This document shows positions 51,625-59,807 of a stretch of DNA of 64,000 nucleotides, piece by piece. The notes under the pieces were generated by a model. That model searched no databases, had not been told where the DNA came from, and was given only the letters and a program-made list of their open reading frames with translations. The translations under genes and the position numbers were made by a program. Source of the DNA: Catellatospora tritici (lineage in GTDB: Bacteria > Actinomycetota > Actinomycetes > Mycobacteriales > Micromonosporaceae); assembly GCF_019083965.1 (NCBI RefSeq), contig NZ_JAHRCY010000005.1, positions 310,001-374,000 of the forward strand. Direction: 5' to 3'. The number at the start of each line of letters is the position of its first letter. Positions within the stretch are counted from its first letter, which is position 1.

Positions 51625-52266
51625 TCAGAATGTGGCGGGCCAGGTGTCGGCGAGCGCTTCGAAGATGACGGCGACCGCGACGGCACCCGGGTCGACGCTG
51701 CCGATGCTGCGCTCGCCGGTATAGCTCGCCCGGCCGCGACGGGCCTGAAGTTCGGCCGTCTGGTCGGCGCAGGCCCGAGCCACGGTCGCCGCGGCTCGCA
51801 GTGTGGTCGCGGCGTCGCCGCCTTGGCCGAGCCGGCGGGCCAGCTCGTCGGTGGCGGGTACGAGCGCGTCGAGCAGTGTCTTGTCGCCGAGGGCGGCGTT
51901 GCCGCGGGTCTGGATGCCTTCGATCGCGGCACGCAGCATGGCGACGGCGTCTTCGCCGGTGAGTTCGGTCTTGCCGGTCGCGGCAGTGGCGGCACGCAGG
52001 AACGCGGTGCCCCACAGCGGGCCGGAGGTCCCGCCGATGCGGCTGGTGATGACAACGGCGACCTTGCGCAGGAAGGTGGCGGCATCGGTACGGTCGAAGG
52101 TGTCCCAGTCGGCGATGACGGTTTCGAAGCCTCGGGCCAGGGAGTAGCCGAAGTCGCCATCACCGACGACGGCGTCGAGATCACCGAAGTACTTCTCGTT
52201 GGCGACGGCGGTCTGGGCGATGGTGCGCACCGTGAATTCGACCGGCGGCAGCGGGTTGTCGGTCAT
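51625..52266 (-). CDS. dhaL: DhaL-type kinase subunit (nucleotide binding)
   Basis: 213 residues. The Asp triad for Mg-nucleotide binding is in DLDAVVGDGDFG (Asp31, Asp36, Asp38); further blocks are GGTSGPLWGTAFLRAA, LGDKTLLDALVPATDELA and ARRGRASYTGERSIGSVDPGA split at residues 175-195. ATG overlaps the HAD stop (ATGA). In PTS-dependent systems DhaL keeps ADP bound and is recharged by DhaM; no dhaM is seen here, suggesting ATP exchange as in the fused DAK enzymes. Confidence 0.87.
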   Translation of the reverse strand: MTDNPLPPVEFTVRTIAQTAVANEKYFGDLDAVVGDGDFGYSLARGFETVIADWDTFDRTDAATFLRKVAVVITSRIGGTSGPLWGTAFLRAATAATGKTELTGEDAVAMLRAAIEGIQTRGNAALGDKTLLDALVPATDELARRLGQGGDAATTLRAAATVARACADQTAELQARRGRASYTGERSIGSVDPGAVAVAVIFEALADTWPATF

Positions 52267-53048
52267 CTCGGGTCCCTTTCGCCCAGGACTGCCGCGAGGT
52301 CGGACAGCGTCACGTACGCCCCGGGCAATGCCGGGCCGTTGTTGGCCAAGACCGTGACGGGGTCGGTGTCGGGTTCGCCGAGGGAGTCGACCACGAACGC
52401 GGCGCCGGTGAAGTCCTCGTCGGCGGTGTAGCCGTTGACCGTGACGACACAGGCGATGCCCGCCGCCAGGGCCGCGGCCAGGCCGTTGTGGGAGTCCTCG
52501 ATGACGACGGCCTCGTTCGGCGCGAGCCCGAGCCGGTCCAGGGTGAGCTGGTAGATGTCGGGGGCGGGTTTCTTGCGGGACACGACGTCACCGGCAAGGA
52601 CCGTGAAGTCGCGGGCCCGGTCCGGGCCGACGGCGTGCTCCAGCACCGCCCGCACGGAGGCCTCAGCCGACGTGGAGGCGACTGCCAGCAGCCACCCCGC
52701 CGCGTGTGCCTCCTCGACGATCCGGGCGATACCGGGGCGGGCCGGCAGGTCGCCGGCGCCGACCATGGCGGTGTAGATCTCGGTCTTGCGGCGGTGCCAC
52801 GCGGCGACGGCCTCGGCCTGACCGGCCGGATCCTGCGGCAGGCCGGCGGCGGCCACGAACTCCGGGGTCAGCAGGCTGCTCATGCGCTCCTTGCCGCCGC
52901 CGATGGCGAGCTTGCGGCCGTACTCCTGCTCGTCCCAGCGCACGGGGAGGCCGAACTCGGCGAACGTCTGGTTGAACGCGGGCAGGTGCCCGTGGCGTTC
53001 GGTGTCGGCCAGGACGCCGTCGCAGTCGAAGATCAGCGCGGTCACCAT
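52263..53048 (-). CDS. HAD-superfamily phosphatase or phosphomutase
   Basis: 261 residues. HAD motif I LIFDCDGVLADTE (nucleophile Asp8, acid Asp10), motif II VASTSAEASVRAVL, Lys in SRKKPAPDIYQ and motif IV AVVIEDSHNGLAAALAAG. The cap suits small phosphorylated sugars. In the operon it could dephosphorylate or detoxify a sugar phosphate of the aldolase pathway. ATG 53048 overlaps the aldolase stop, and its own stop overlaps dhaL, so all are coupled. Confidence 0.85.
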   Translation of the reverse strand: MVTALIFDCDGVLADTERHGHLPAFNQTFAEFGLPVRWDEQEYGRKLAIGGGKERMSSLLTPEFVAAAGLPQDPAGQAEAVAAWHRRKTEIYTAMVGAGDLPARPGIARIVEEAHAAGWLLAVASTSAEASVRAVLEHAVGPDRARDFTVLAGDVVSRKKPAPDIYQLTLDRLGLAPNEAVVIEDSHNGLAAALAAGIACVVTVNGYTADEDFTGAAFVVDSLGEPDTDPVTVLANNGPALPGAYVTLSDLAAVLGERDPR

Positions 53049-53902
53049 GCGCGCCCAGCGCTGTCGAAGCGGTCGATGTACCCGGCGGCCATCGCGGTCA
53101 CCTCCGCCCCGACGTGTTTGAACAGCGATGGCGGATCCCATTTGTTCTGCTGCTCAGCCTGGCGCAGGAACTCCAGGTTCGAGGTCATGTAGGTGACCTT
53201 CAGCGCGGTGGACACGTTGACCTTGGCGCAGCCCCGGGCGATCAGTTCGCTGAACTGGGCATCGGTCAGACCGGTGCCGCCATGCAGGGCGATCGGCACG
53301 CCGGTCGCCGCCACGATGTCGCTGACCCGCTGCCCGTCCAGGTGCGGCGTGGCCGAGTAGACGCCGTGAGCGTTGCCGATCGACGGGGCGAACACATCGA
53401 CGCCGGACGTCTCGACGAACCGCACCGAGGTCTCCAGCGACTGCCGCCGGGACTCCTCGTCGCTGCCGACATCGTCCTCGACGCCTTTGATCGCTTCGAT
53501 CTCGCCCTCCACGTGGGCGCCGTACGCGCGGGCCTCGGCGACCACCTCGATGGTCTGGCGCAGGTTCTCCTCGACCGGCAGAGTCGAGGCGTCGAACAGC
53601 ACCGAGTTCCAGCCCTTGGCCAGGCATTCGGTGATCACCGCGCGGTCGGGGCAGTGGTCGAGGTGGAGGCTGACCGGCACCTCGATGCCGGCCGTCATCG
53701 CGCGCCACATCGCGATGAGGACGTCCGAACCGATCGATCGCACGGTCTTCACCGAGGTCTGGACGATGATCGGCGAGCGCCGCTGCACCGCGGCGGCAAG
53801 CACGCTCTCCAGGGTCAGGTCATTGACGATGTTGATCGCGGCGACGCCGTATCGCTCACGCATCGCCCGGTCGACGATCTCCTTGAGCGACAGCACACCC
53901 AT
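53042..53902 (-). CDS. Class II fructose-bisphosphate-type aldolase (GatY/KbaY-like)
   Basis: 286 residues. Zinc and catalytic residues of the class II family: LHLDHCPD (Asp82, His83), HVEGEIEAIKGVEDD, APSIGNAHGVY (His) and IALHGGTGLTD (His and the phosphate loop), then KVNVSTALK. It should split a ketose phosphate into dihydroxyacetone phosphate and an aldehyde. With DhaKL this suggests use of a tetrulose, apulose or similar sugar. ATG 53902 has TAACGT 7 nt upstream; an alternative ATG lies at 53932. First gene of its operon. Confidence 0.83.
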   Translation of the reverse strand: MGVLSLKEIVDRAMRERYGVAAINIVNDLTLESVLAAAVQRRSPIIVQTSVKTVRSIGSDVLIAMWRAMTAGIEVPVSLHLDHCPDRAVITECLAKGWNSVLFDASTLPVEENLRQTIEVVAEARAYGAHVEGEIEAIKGVEDDVGSDEESRRQSLETSVRFVETSGVDVFAPSIGNAHGVYSATPHLDGQRVSDIVAATGVPIALHGGTGLTDAQFSELIARGCAKVNVSTALKVTYMTSNLEFLRQAEQQNKWDPPSLFKHVGAEVTAMAAGYIDRFDSAGRAW

Positions 53903-53912
53903 ACCACGAACG

Positions 53913-53964
53913 TTACTGACGGTAATCCCCATGCGCTGGGAGGTGCCGAGATTTGGCCCAAATC
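53913..53964. promoter_or_regulatory. Two inverted repeats in the aldolase-dha operon promoter
   Basis: TTAC-N5-GTAA (53913-53925) overlaps the TAACGT -10 element. GATTTGG-C-CCAAATC (53950-53964), a perfect 7+7 palindrome, lies some 35 nt further upstream. Both are likely operator sites for an unlinked sugar-responsive regulator. Confidence 0.45.
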
Positions 53965-54049
53965 AGGCGCATATGGGGCGACCGACGGCACGGACGGCCC
54001 CCTGCGCTCTCGCGCTGATTCACGGACGGGTCCGACGTAAGTCACGTAG

Positions 54050-54586
54050 CCTTGTGCGCAGATCGAAGGCCGCGTCCGCGGCGCGGGCAACGGGTTCGTG
54101 CTGGCCTGCGACATGCGCTTCGCGGCGCGGGAGTCGGCCCTGTTCTGCCAGCTTGAGCAGGCATTCGCCACGGTGCCCGGCGCAGGCGGCATCCAGCATC
54201 TGACGCGTCTGATCGGTCGCGCTCGGACGTTGGAGGTCATCCTCAGCGCCGACGACTACGACGCCGAGCAGGCGGAACGACACGGCTGGATCAACCGGGC
54301 ACTGCCCGCCGCCGAACTGGGCCAATTCGTCAGGTCGCTCGCACATCGGATCGCCGGGTTCCCGTCCGCCGCCCACACCATGCTCAAGGAGCGCGTCAAC
54401 GCGAACACACTCGCCCTTGCCGACGAGTTCCGCCGCGACTCCGACCTGTTCGCCCATGGGCTGAGCAGTCCTGAGGGTTCGGCCCGCACCAAGGCCGCGT
54501 TCGAACGCGCATTCCAGACGCGGGACGCCGAGATGGACCTGCCTCGCCTGCTCGGCGACCTTGGCCGCCACCCCGACCAGCACTGA
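54050..54586 (+). pseudogene. 5'-truncated enoyl-CoA hydratase/isomerase (crotonase)
   Basis: The frame starts after an in-frame TAG (54047-54049) with IEGRVRGAGNGFVLACDMRFAA, i.e. in the middle of the crotonase fold at the second oxyanion-hole block, then continues normally (GAGGIQHLTRLIGRARTLEVIL, AERHGWINRALP) to the end. Roughly the first 100 residues of a family of about 260 are missing, including the first oxyanion strand. GTG 54098 could start translation, but the product could not be a normal enzyme. Coding character persists, so the loss is recent or the remnant is still used. Confidence 0.8.
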
Positions 54587-54747
54587 CCGCCTCCCCGCGA
54601 ACCTGCGCGGTCCCAACTCGAACCTGATGTCGAGAGACCTGTCGCCGCGACGCGAACACAGCACCGGGTTGGTGCCCGGTCCGACCGGCCTATGATCGGG
54701 AAGGTGGGGCAAGTCGCTTTCTTCCGGTTCAGCGGCGAGGGGCCGCC

Positions 54748-55803
54748 ATGAGGCGACGGCAACTGCTACGCCTGCTGGCCGCGAGCGCACTGGCGCCGGT
54801 ACTGCTGACAGGCTGTGGCGACGGTGCCGTACCAAGCCCGTCGGTATCCGGCGCCGAAGACCTGTCCGGTCAGCTCAAAGGCTCCGGAGCGAGCCTCCCG
54901 GACGCGTACTACCACCGCATGATCGGCGATTTCGAGCGCATCGCGCCTGGCGCCACCATCAGTTACCAGGCGGTCGGTTCGGCCACCGGCAAGACCGAAT
55001 TCGCCCGGTACCTGACCGACTTCGCGGGAACCGACAGCGCCGTGACGCCCGCTGACTCCATCACGCCAGGCAGTTTCGTGTACGTCCCCACGGTTGCCGC
55101 GCCGATCACGATCGCGTACAACCTCACCGGCGTGCCCGACCTGCGACTGCGTCCGGGCACCCTGGCCGCGATCTTCCAGCGTGACATCACGAACTGGAAC
55201 GACCCGGCGATCGCCGCCGACAATCCCGCAGCAGCCCTACCGGGCCAGGCCATCACAGTCGTCCACCGCGCCGACGGCTCCGGAACCACCGACGACGTCA
55301 CCCGATACCTCGTCGCTGCCGCACCCTCGTGGCGGCTGGGCAGCGGCCAAACCATCGACTGGCCCACCGACACACTGGCAGGCGAACGCAACACCGGCGT
55401 CGCACAACTCATCCGCCAACATCCCGGAGCGATCGGCTACGTCGATCTACGCGACGCGGCCGAAGCGGGCCTGGCCACGGCAGCGTTGCGCAACCGAGAC
55501 GGCCGGTTCGTCGGACCGACGCTCGAGGCCGCGACGGCGGCGCTGGCCGCCGCGCAGGTTCACGCCGACCTGACCTACGACACCCTCGACGCCCCCGGTG
55601 CGGGCGCGTATCCGCTCACCGCGCCGACGTACCTGCTGGTCCGCACGGGATACGGCGACTTCGCCAAAGCCCGGCTCGTCAAGGGGTTCCTCACCTACCT
55701 CCTCAACGAGGGCCAGGGCAGCGCCGACGATGTGGGCTTCGCGCCGCTACCGGAGGTGGTGCGCCTGCAGGCTCTGGCGCAGCTGGACAGGATCCGGGGT
55801 TGA
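54748..55803 (+). CDS. PstS-like phosphate-binding lipoprotein
   Basis: 351 residues. Lipobox LLTGC (Cys23). The binding domain has GSGASLPDAYYHRMIGDF, ISYQAVGSATGKTEF, DFAGTDSAV, RADGSGTTDDVTRYL and GAIGYVDLRDA, all PstS landmarks for the phosphate cage (the SGTT loop and the TDSAV strand). It should capture phosphate outside the cell for an ABC importer, but no pstC, pstA or pstB gene follows; a hairpin-free gap and a broken gene come next. It may be an orphan scavenging or sensing copy. Confidence 0.85.
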   Translation: MRRRQLLRLLAASALAPVLLTGCGDGAVPSPSVSGAEDLSGQLKGSGASLPDAYYHRMIGDFERIAPGATISYQAVGSATGKTEFARYLTDFAGTDSAVTPADSITPGSFVYVPTVAAPITIAYNLTGVPDLRLRPGTLAAIFQRDITNWNDPAIAADNPAAALPGQAITVVHRADGSGTTDDVTRYLVAAAPSWRLGSGQTIDWPTDTLAGERNTGVAQLIRQHPGAIGYVDLRDAAEAGLATAALRNRDGRFVGPTLEAATAALAAAQVHADLTYDTLDAPGAGAYPLTAPTYLLVRTGYGDFAKARLVKGFLTYLLNEGQGSADDVGFAPLPEVVRLQALAQLDRIRG

Positions 55804-55831
55804 ACAGCGGCGACGAGCGCCGATACGCGCA

Positions 55832-55859
55832 TTGACATCACTCGCGGCCTGGCTAGGCT
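55832..55859 (+). promoter_or_regulatory. Consensus sigma70-type promoter
   Basis: TTGACA (55832-55837) and TAGGCT (55854-55859) with a 16-nt spacer, the best promoter match in the window. It now drives a broken gene. Confidence 0.75.
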
Positions 55860-55868
55860 CGTCCTTCA

Positions 55869-55880
55869 GAGAGCGCTCTC
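55869..55880. promoter_or_regulatory. LacI-family-type operator
   Basis: GAGAGCGCTCTC, a perfect 12-bp palindrome starting 9 nt past the -10 element. The GAGCGCTC core is shared with CebR and related LacI-family operators that control sugar-polymer degradation in actinobacteria. Confidence 0.65.
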
Positions 55881-55940
55881 AGCACAACCCGCTCCCGCCC
55901 GCGCGCAGCGGCGGGAAGACCCTCCCCGAAAGAGGACACC

Positions 55941-56101
55941 GTGCTTCGGCTGATCCGTCCCACCATCGTGGCCGCCATCATGGCGGCATCCCTGCCGAGA
56001 ACTCGGTGACCGTCACCGTCACCGACGGCAAGCTGACCATCGGCAACGGTGCGGGCGCCACCAACAACAAGATCAGCTACATCGACATCATCGGACTGTG
56101 A
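55941..56101 (+). pseudogene. Remnant of a secreted carbohydrate-active protein
   Basis: GTG 55941, after AAAGAGG, opens with VLRLIRPTIVAAIMAASLP, a signal-peptide start, then hits TGA at 56008-56010. In another frame the same stretch ends with NSVTVTVTDGKLTIGNGAGA and NNKISYIDIIGL then TGA (56099-56101), like the end of a carbohydrate-binding beta-sandwich. The middle of the gene seems deleted, joining signal peptide to tail out of frame near 55994-56002. Promoter, operator and terminator remain. Confidence 0.7.
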
Positions 56102-56108
56102 CCACACA

Positions 56109-56139
56109 GGTGGGGCCGGCCGGATTGACCGGCCCCACC
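56109..56139. terminator. Terminator of the deleted secreted-protein gene
   Basis: GGTGGGGCCGG (56109-56119) and CCGGCCCCACC (56129-56139), 11-bp perfect stem with a 9-nt loop, 7 nt past the remnant's stop codon. Confidence 0.65.
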
Positions 56140-56374
56140 GGAGCCCGCGACGGCAGGTCGGCGGGTGCCTCGATCGGCGTCGATGACGCGTTGGGTGACC
56201 AGGTCGGGGTGCTGACCATGACGCAGTGTGATGCGGCGACCGAGACGGGCTTGCGAGCATCGGCACGCTGCTACGCGCATTCGGCCGTGGCTCGCCGCGC
56301 TGGCGGCGGGATCCAGGGCGAGAGTAGGTGGATGGCCAGGTGCGTGACGTGCGGCCACGAGGTAGTCTCCGCGA

Positions 56375-56989
56375 GTGTTTTTCGGCGCCAGGAACAAGGT
56401 CGACAAGTACTGCGATCAGCTCGAGGCGGCCGAGGACCCGGCGGCCTTCGAGCAGGCCGCCCTGGGCCTGTGGACTGCCGCGCAGAAGGCCGCGCCGCGC
56501 GACCTCACCGCCGCGCTCGAACGGTGCGCGTGGCTGTTGAGCGGGTTGAGCGTGGGCTCGGGCGGCCGATTCTCGATCCTGTGCGGGGCTTTGGTCGAGC
56601 TCGGGGCACAGCCCGATGCGCTGGTCGGTCCGGTCGCCGATGGCCTGCTTCGCTCGCTTGAGCAGGCTCGACGGTTCCGCGACGCCTGGAGCGGGGCCGG
56701 CGCCGGGCAGAAGCTTCCGGATCCGGAAGCCGCGGACGACCACCTGCAGGGCGCGGTCGCGCGACTGGTGCCGCTGCTGGGCGGGGAGGCGGCGTACCGG
56801 GCTGCGGAAGGGTGGTTCAGCGTCACGAACTGGGCCAGACCGGCGACCACACTGCTGCGGAAGTCGCCCGAGTTGTGGGTGCCGTATCCGCGCCGGGCGG
56901 AGATCGTCGGCGCGGTCGTCGCCCTGGTCGCGGATGTTCCCGATCTCGATGGTGTGCTCGAACTGCTCAGCGGCCCCGACAAGGCATGA
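56375..56989 (+). CDS. Hypothetical helical protein
   Basis: 204 residues, almost entirely helical with many Ala, Leu, Asp and Arg residues (QAALGLWTAAQKAAPRDL, LLRSLEQARRFRDAW). No signal, no membrane segment, no known motif; some actinobacterial solenoid-like proteins look alike. GTG 56375 has TAGTCT exactly 6 nt upstream, a leaderless start. It lies 160 bp upstream of the STAND NTPase gene on the same strand; a functional link is unproven. Confidence 0.65.
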   Translation: MFFGARNKVDKYCDQLEAAEDPAAFEQAALGLWTAAQKAAPRDLTAALERCAWLLSGLSVGSGGRFSILCGALVELGAQPDALVGPVADGLLRSLEQARRFRDAWSGAGAGQKLPDPEAADDHLQGAVARLVPLLGGEAAYRAAEGWFSVTNWARPATTLLRKSPELWVPYPRRAEIVGAVVALVADVPDLDGVLELLSGPDKA

Positions 56990-57151
56990 GGGGCACTAAG
57001 CTTCGTCCATCGCGTCGAAACCCAGGGCAGGCGGGCCCCTACCCACCGCGACCGTGACAGAGCCGCCAGCGACGGCCGCCGTCATCTGTTCGGAGCCCGG
57101 CTGCGGATCGACCGGCGCATCAGGCCATGGCGACCTTGGTCCTTTTTAGAC

Positions 57152-59632
57152 ATGATCCCAAGCGTGACGTGGATGAAGCACAACCGGAGCATGCTGCTGT
57201 GGCTGCTGGCCATGGCGCTGGCCACCGTCGGCCTCTTCGTGTTCCTGCACGACTACGGGCCCGCCGATACCCTGCTCGACTGGGTCGGCCTGTTCCTGGG
57301 CCTGGCCGGATTCGTGACATCCACGGTGAACGTCAAGTTGGCCCAGGCCGGGCGTCCGGTGCCGCGCCAGTTGCTGGCCGATATCAAGATGCTGGTGGGC
57401 CGCGACGGCGAGCTGAAGCAGCTGACCCGAATCCTGCTGCGGCGGCGGCGTGGGCAGTCCGGCGGTCCCGCCGTCGCGGTCGTCACCGGCGCCGCGGGGG
57501 TGGGCAAGACGGCACTGGCCGTACGCTGCGGGCACCGGCTGGCCAACAGGTTTCCTGACGGCCAGCTCTACCTGGACATGCAGGGCTTCGGAGACAAGCC
57601 GCCACTGGCCACGGCACAGGCGGCGGTGCTGTTGCTGCACAGTCTGAGGGTGCCCGCCCCCGATGACGAGACCGAGTTGCTCAACGAGTACCGGACCGCC
57701 ATCGCCGACCGCCGCCTGTTCCTGCTGCTCGACAACGTCCGTGACGAGGCGCAGGTCCGCCCGCTGCTGCCCACCAATGCCGCGAGCGCGATCATTCTGA
57801 CCAGCCGCAACGCACTGCAGGGGCTTGTCTTCAACAGCGATGCCGAGGCTGTGCCGCTGAAGGGGCTCAACGAGGAATCCGCCGGGAAGCTGCTGCGGAG
57901 GATCATCGGTGAGCGCGCGGTCCGGCACCCCGACCAGGCGCGAGCGCTGGCCGCCGAATGCGACTGGCTGCCGATGGCGCTGCGGATCGCGGCCGAGGTC
58001 GCGGCCGCGCGCCCGCACGCGTCACTGGCCGAACTGGCGGGCAGGCTCCGCGATGAGCTGCTGCGCCCGGACACGGCGGGGACCGTGGCCACCGAGCGCA
58101 GCGTCGCGGCCGCGTTCCACTGGTCGTACGCCGAACTGCCGGAGACGGCGGCGACCCTGTTCCGGCGCCTGTCGCTGCATCCCGGCGCCGACTTCGACGA
58201 GTACACGGCCGCCGCGCTGCTCGACACGGACGTCACCCAGGCACGCAAGGCGTTGTCCGTCCTGTCCGGGGCGCACCTGGTCGAGTACGCCCGCGGTGAT
58301 TCGTTTCGGCTCTACAGCCTGTTGCGTGACTACGCCGACGGACTGCAGGCCGCCGCCGAGACCCCGCAGCAGCGGCGCGCCGCCGAATCACGCCTCATCG
58401 ATCTCTACCTGGCGACCACCGCCGCCTGCATGGACTGGCTCTACCCGGCCGAGCCGCACGCCGCCGGGGCGACGGCCGGGCAGCGTGCGCTGCCGCCGAT
58501 CGCCAACGCCGACGCCGCCAGGCGCTGGCTCGAAGACCAGCGCGCCAACCGGTTCGCGATCGTCGTCATGGCCGCCAAGGGCAAGCACCCGCAGGCCGGC
58601 GCCTTCGCGTCCACGCTGTGGCGGTACTTCGTCTTTCCCGCCGCGGCAGCGGGCTCCCCGACCAGCGCGGGCTTCTCCGAAGGCGAGCAGCTCAACCGGC
58701 AGATGCTGGCCATCGCCCGTCAGGACGACGACCGGCTCGGCCAAGCCAACGCGCTCATGGACCTCGGTCTGGCGCTGTTGCAGCAGGGCAGGCACCCGGA
58801 GGCGGTCGAGACGCTCACGGAGGCTGTCGCCGCGTACGGCGACAGCCAGCACTTCGCCCTGCAGTCCCGCGCGCGCAGCAACCTGGGCGCCGTGCTGGAG
58901 GGCATGGGCCGCTACCGGGAGGCGCTGGAGTGCTTCACGGCGGCGCACGAGTCAGCCGATCCCAAGGGCGACCAGGTCGATTACGGCATGGTGCTCGACA
59001 ACCTCGGCGTGGCGTACCGCTGGCTGGGCGACCAAGCCGCCGCCACCTCCTACGCCCGGCAGGCGCTGGCGGTTCTGGCCGCGCAGGCCGACCACGCGTG
59101 GACGGCAATCGCGCTGACGAACTTCGGCGAGACCTGCCTGCACTTCGGCGACCTCGTCGAAGCCGAACGGCTGTTGCGTGCGTCGGTCGCGATGTTCGGG
59201 CAGGTCGACGACCCGACCAGTGAGGCGGTGGCGCTCAGTGCCCTCGGGTACACGCTGGCCCGCCGCGGGAATCGCCGGGAGGGGATGGCGATGCTGCGTG
59301 GCGCACTGGACCGGCAGCGGGAGCAGAAGGACGATGTCGGCGTAGTGGTCGCGCGATACCGCATCGGCGTCCTGCTCGGCGGGTCGGGGCGCCTGTTCGG
59401 CGCGGTCAGGCAGCTGCGGCAGGCCTTGGCGCTGGCTCGGGAGCACAGCATGGGCGGGTTCGAGACTCGGATCCTCAACGCGCTCGGGTCGGTCTACCAG
59501 CGCCTGCACCTGCGCGGCCGCGCCGCGGGCTGCTACCGCGCCGCGGCGGCCCTCGCCGCGGCCGGTGGCGACCCGCACGAGCTGAAGCGGGCTGCCGAGG
59601 GAGTGGCCAACGCCGCGCGAGCGGCGGTCTGA
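57152..59632 (+). CDS. Membrane-anchored STAND NTPase (NB-ARC) with TPR array
   Basis: 826 residues (822 if GTG 57164 is the start; CATGAT lies 7 nt before it). Two N-terminal membrane helices (about 13-31 and 40-60), then an NB-ARC domain (85-330): VGRDGELKQL, P loop GAAGVGKT (113-120), Walker B LFLLLDNV with Asp194, sensor LTSRNAL and CDWLPMALRIAAEVAA (GLPLA-like). A winged helix (about 335-400) and about six to eight TPRs (500-800) follow. AfsR-type STAND regulators have a DNA-binding N terminus; here membrane helices take its place, so output is probably at the membrane. Strong hairpins end the transcript. Confidence 0.85.
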   Translation: MIPSVTWMKHNRSMLLWLLAMALATVGLFVFLHDYGPADTLLDWVGLFLGLAGFVTSTVNVKLAQAGRPVPRQLLADIKMLVGRDGELKQLTRILLRRRRGQSGGPAVAVVTGAAGVGKTALAVRCGHRLANRFPDGQLYLDMQGFGDKPPLATAQAAVLLLHSLRVPAPDDETELLNEYRTAIADRRLFLLLDNVRDEAQVRPLLPTNAASAIILTSRNALQGLVFNSDAEAVPLKGLNEESAGKLLRRIIGERAVRHPDQARALAAECDWLPMALRIAAEVAAARPHASLAELAGRLRDELLRPDTAGTVATERSVAAAFHWSYAELPETAATLFRRLSLHPGADFDEYTAAALLDTDVTQARKALSVLSGAHLVEYARGDSFRLYSLLRDYADGLQAAAETPQQRRAAESRLIDLYLATTAACMDWLYPAEPHAAGATAGQRALPPIANADAARRWLEDQRANRFAIVVMAAKGKHPQAGAFASTLWRYFVFPAAAAGSPTSAGFSEGEQLNRQMLAIARQDDDRLGQANALMDLGLALLQQGRHPEAVETLTEAVAAYGDSQHFALQSRARSNLGAVLEGMGRYREALECFTAAHESADPKGDQVDYGMVLDNLGVAYRWLGDQAAATSYARQALAVLAAQADHAWTAIALTNFGETCLHFGDLVEAERLLRASVAMFGQVDDPTSEAVALSALGYTLARRGNRREGMAMLRGALDRQREQKDDVGVVVARYRIGVLLGGSGRLFGAVRQLRQALALAREHSMGGFETRILNALGSVYQRLHLRGRAAGCYRAAAALAAAGGDPHELKRAAEGVANAARAAV

Positions 59633-59661
59633 CCACCAGTCAAACCAGGGTCAGCGGGGTA

Positions 59662-59717
59662 CCCGGCGACGTTCGCCGGGGTTGGCCAAGGCGGGTGGGA
59701 ACGTTCCCGCCTTGGCC
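59662..59717. terminator. Tandem hairpin terminators after the STAND gene
   Basis: Hairpin 1: CCCGGCGA-CGT-TCGCCGGG (59662-59680, allowing flanks to 59680). Hairpin 2: GGCCAAGGCGGG (59684-59695) with CCCGCCTTGGCC (59706-59717), 12 bp and a 10-nt loop. They end the STAND transcript. Confidence 0.75.
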
Positions 59718-59807
59718 GGCCGGTCACCGGCTGAGCCGCGCCGACGCCCAGGTCACGTGGCAGCCGAGTCGCTCGGGGACATTGACCGCCACCCCTACCC
59801 TGTGCCG

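Noticed and set aside
56077..56406. 109-codon minus-strand frame between the wreck and the helical gene
   Set aside because: Cys/Arg/His-rich without pattern, overlapping a terminator and the leaderless promoter at 56363; no support for coding.
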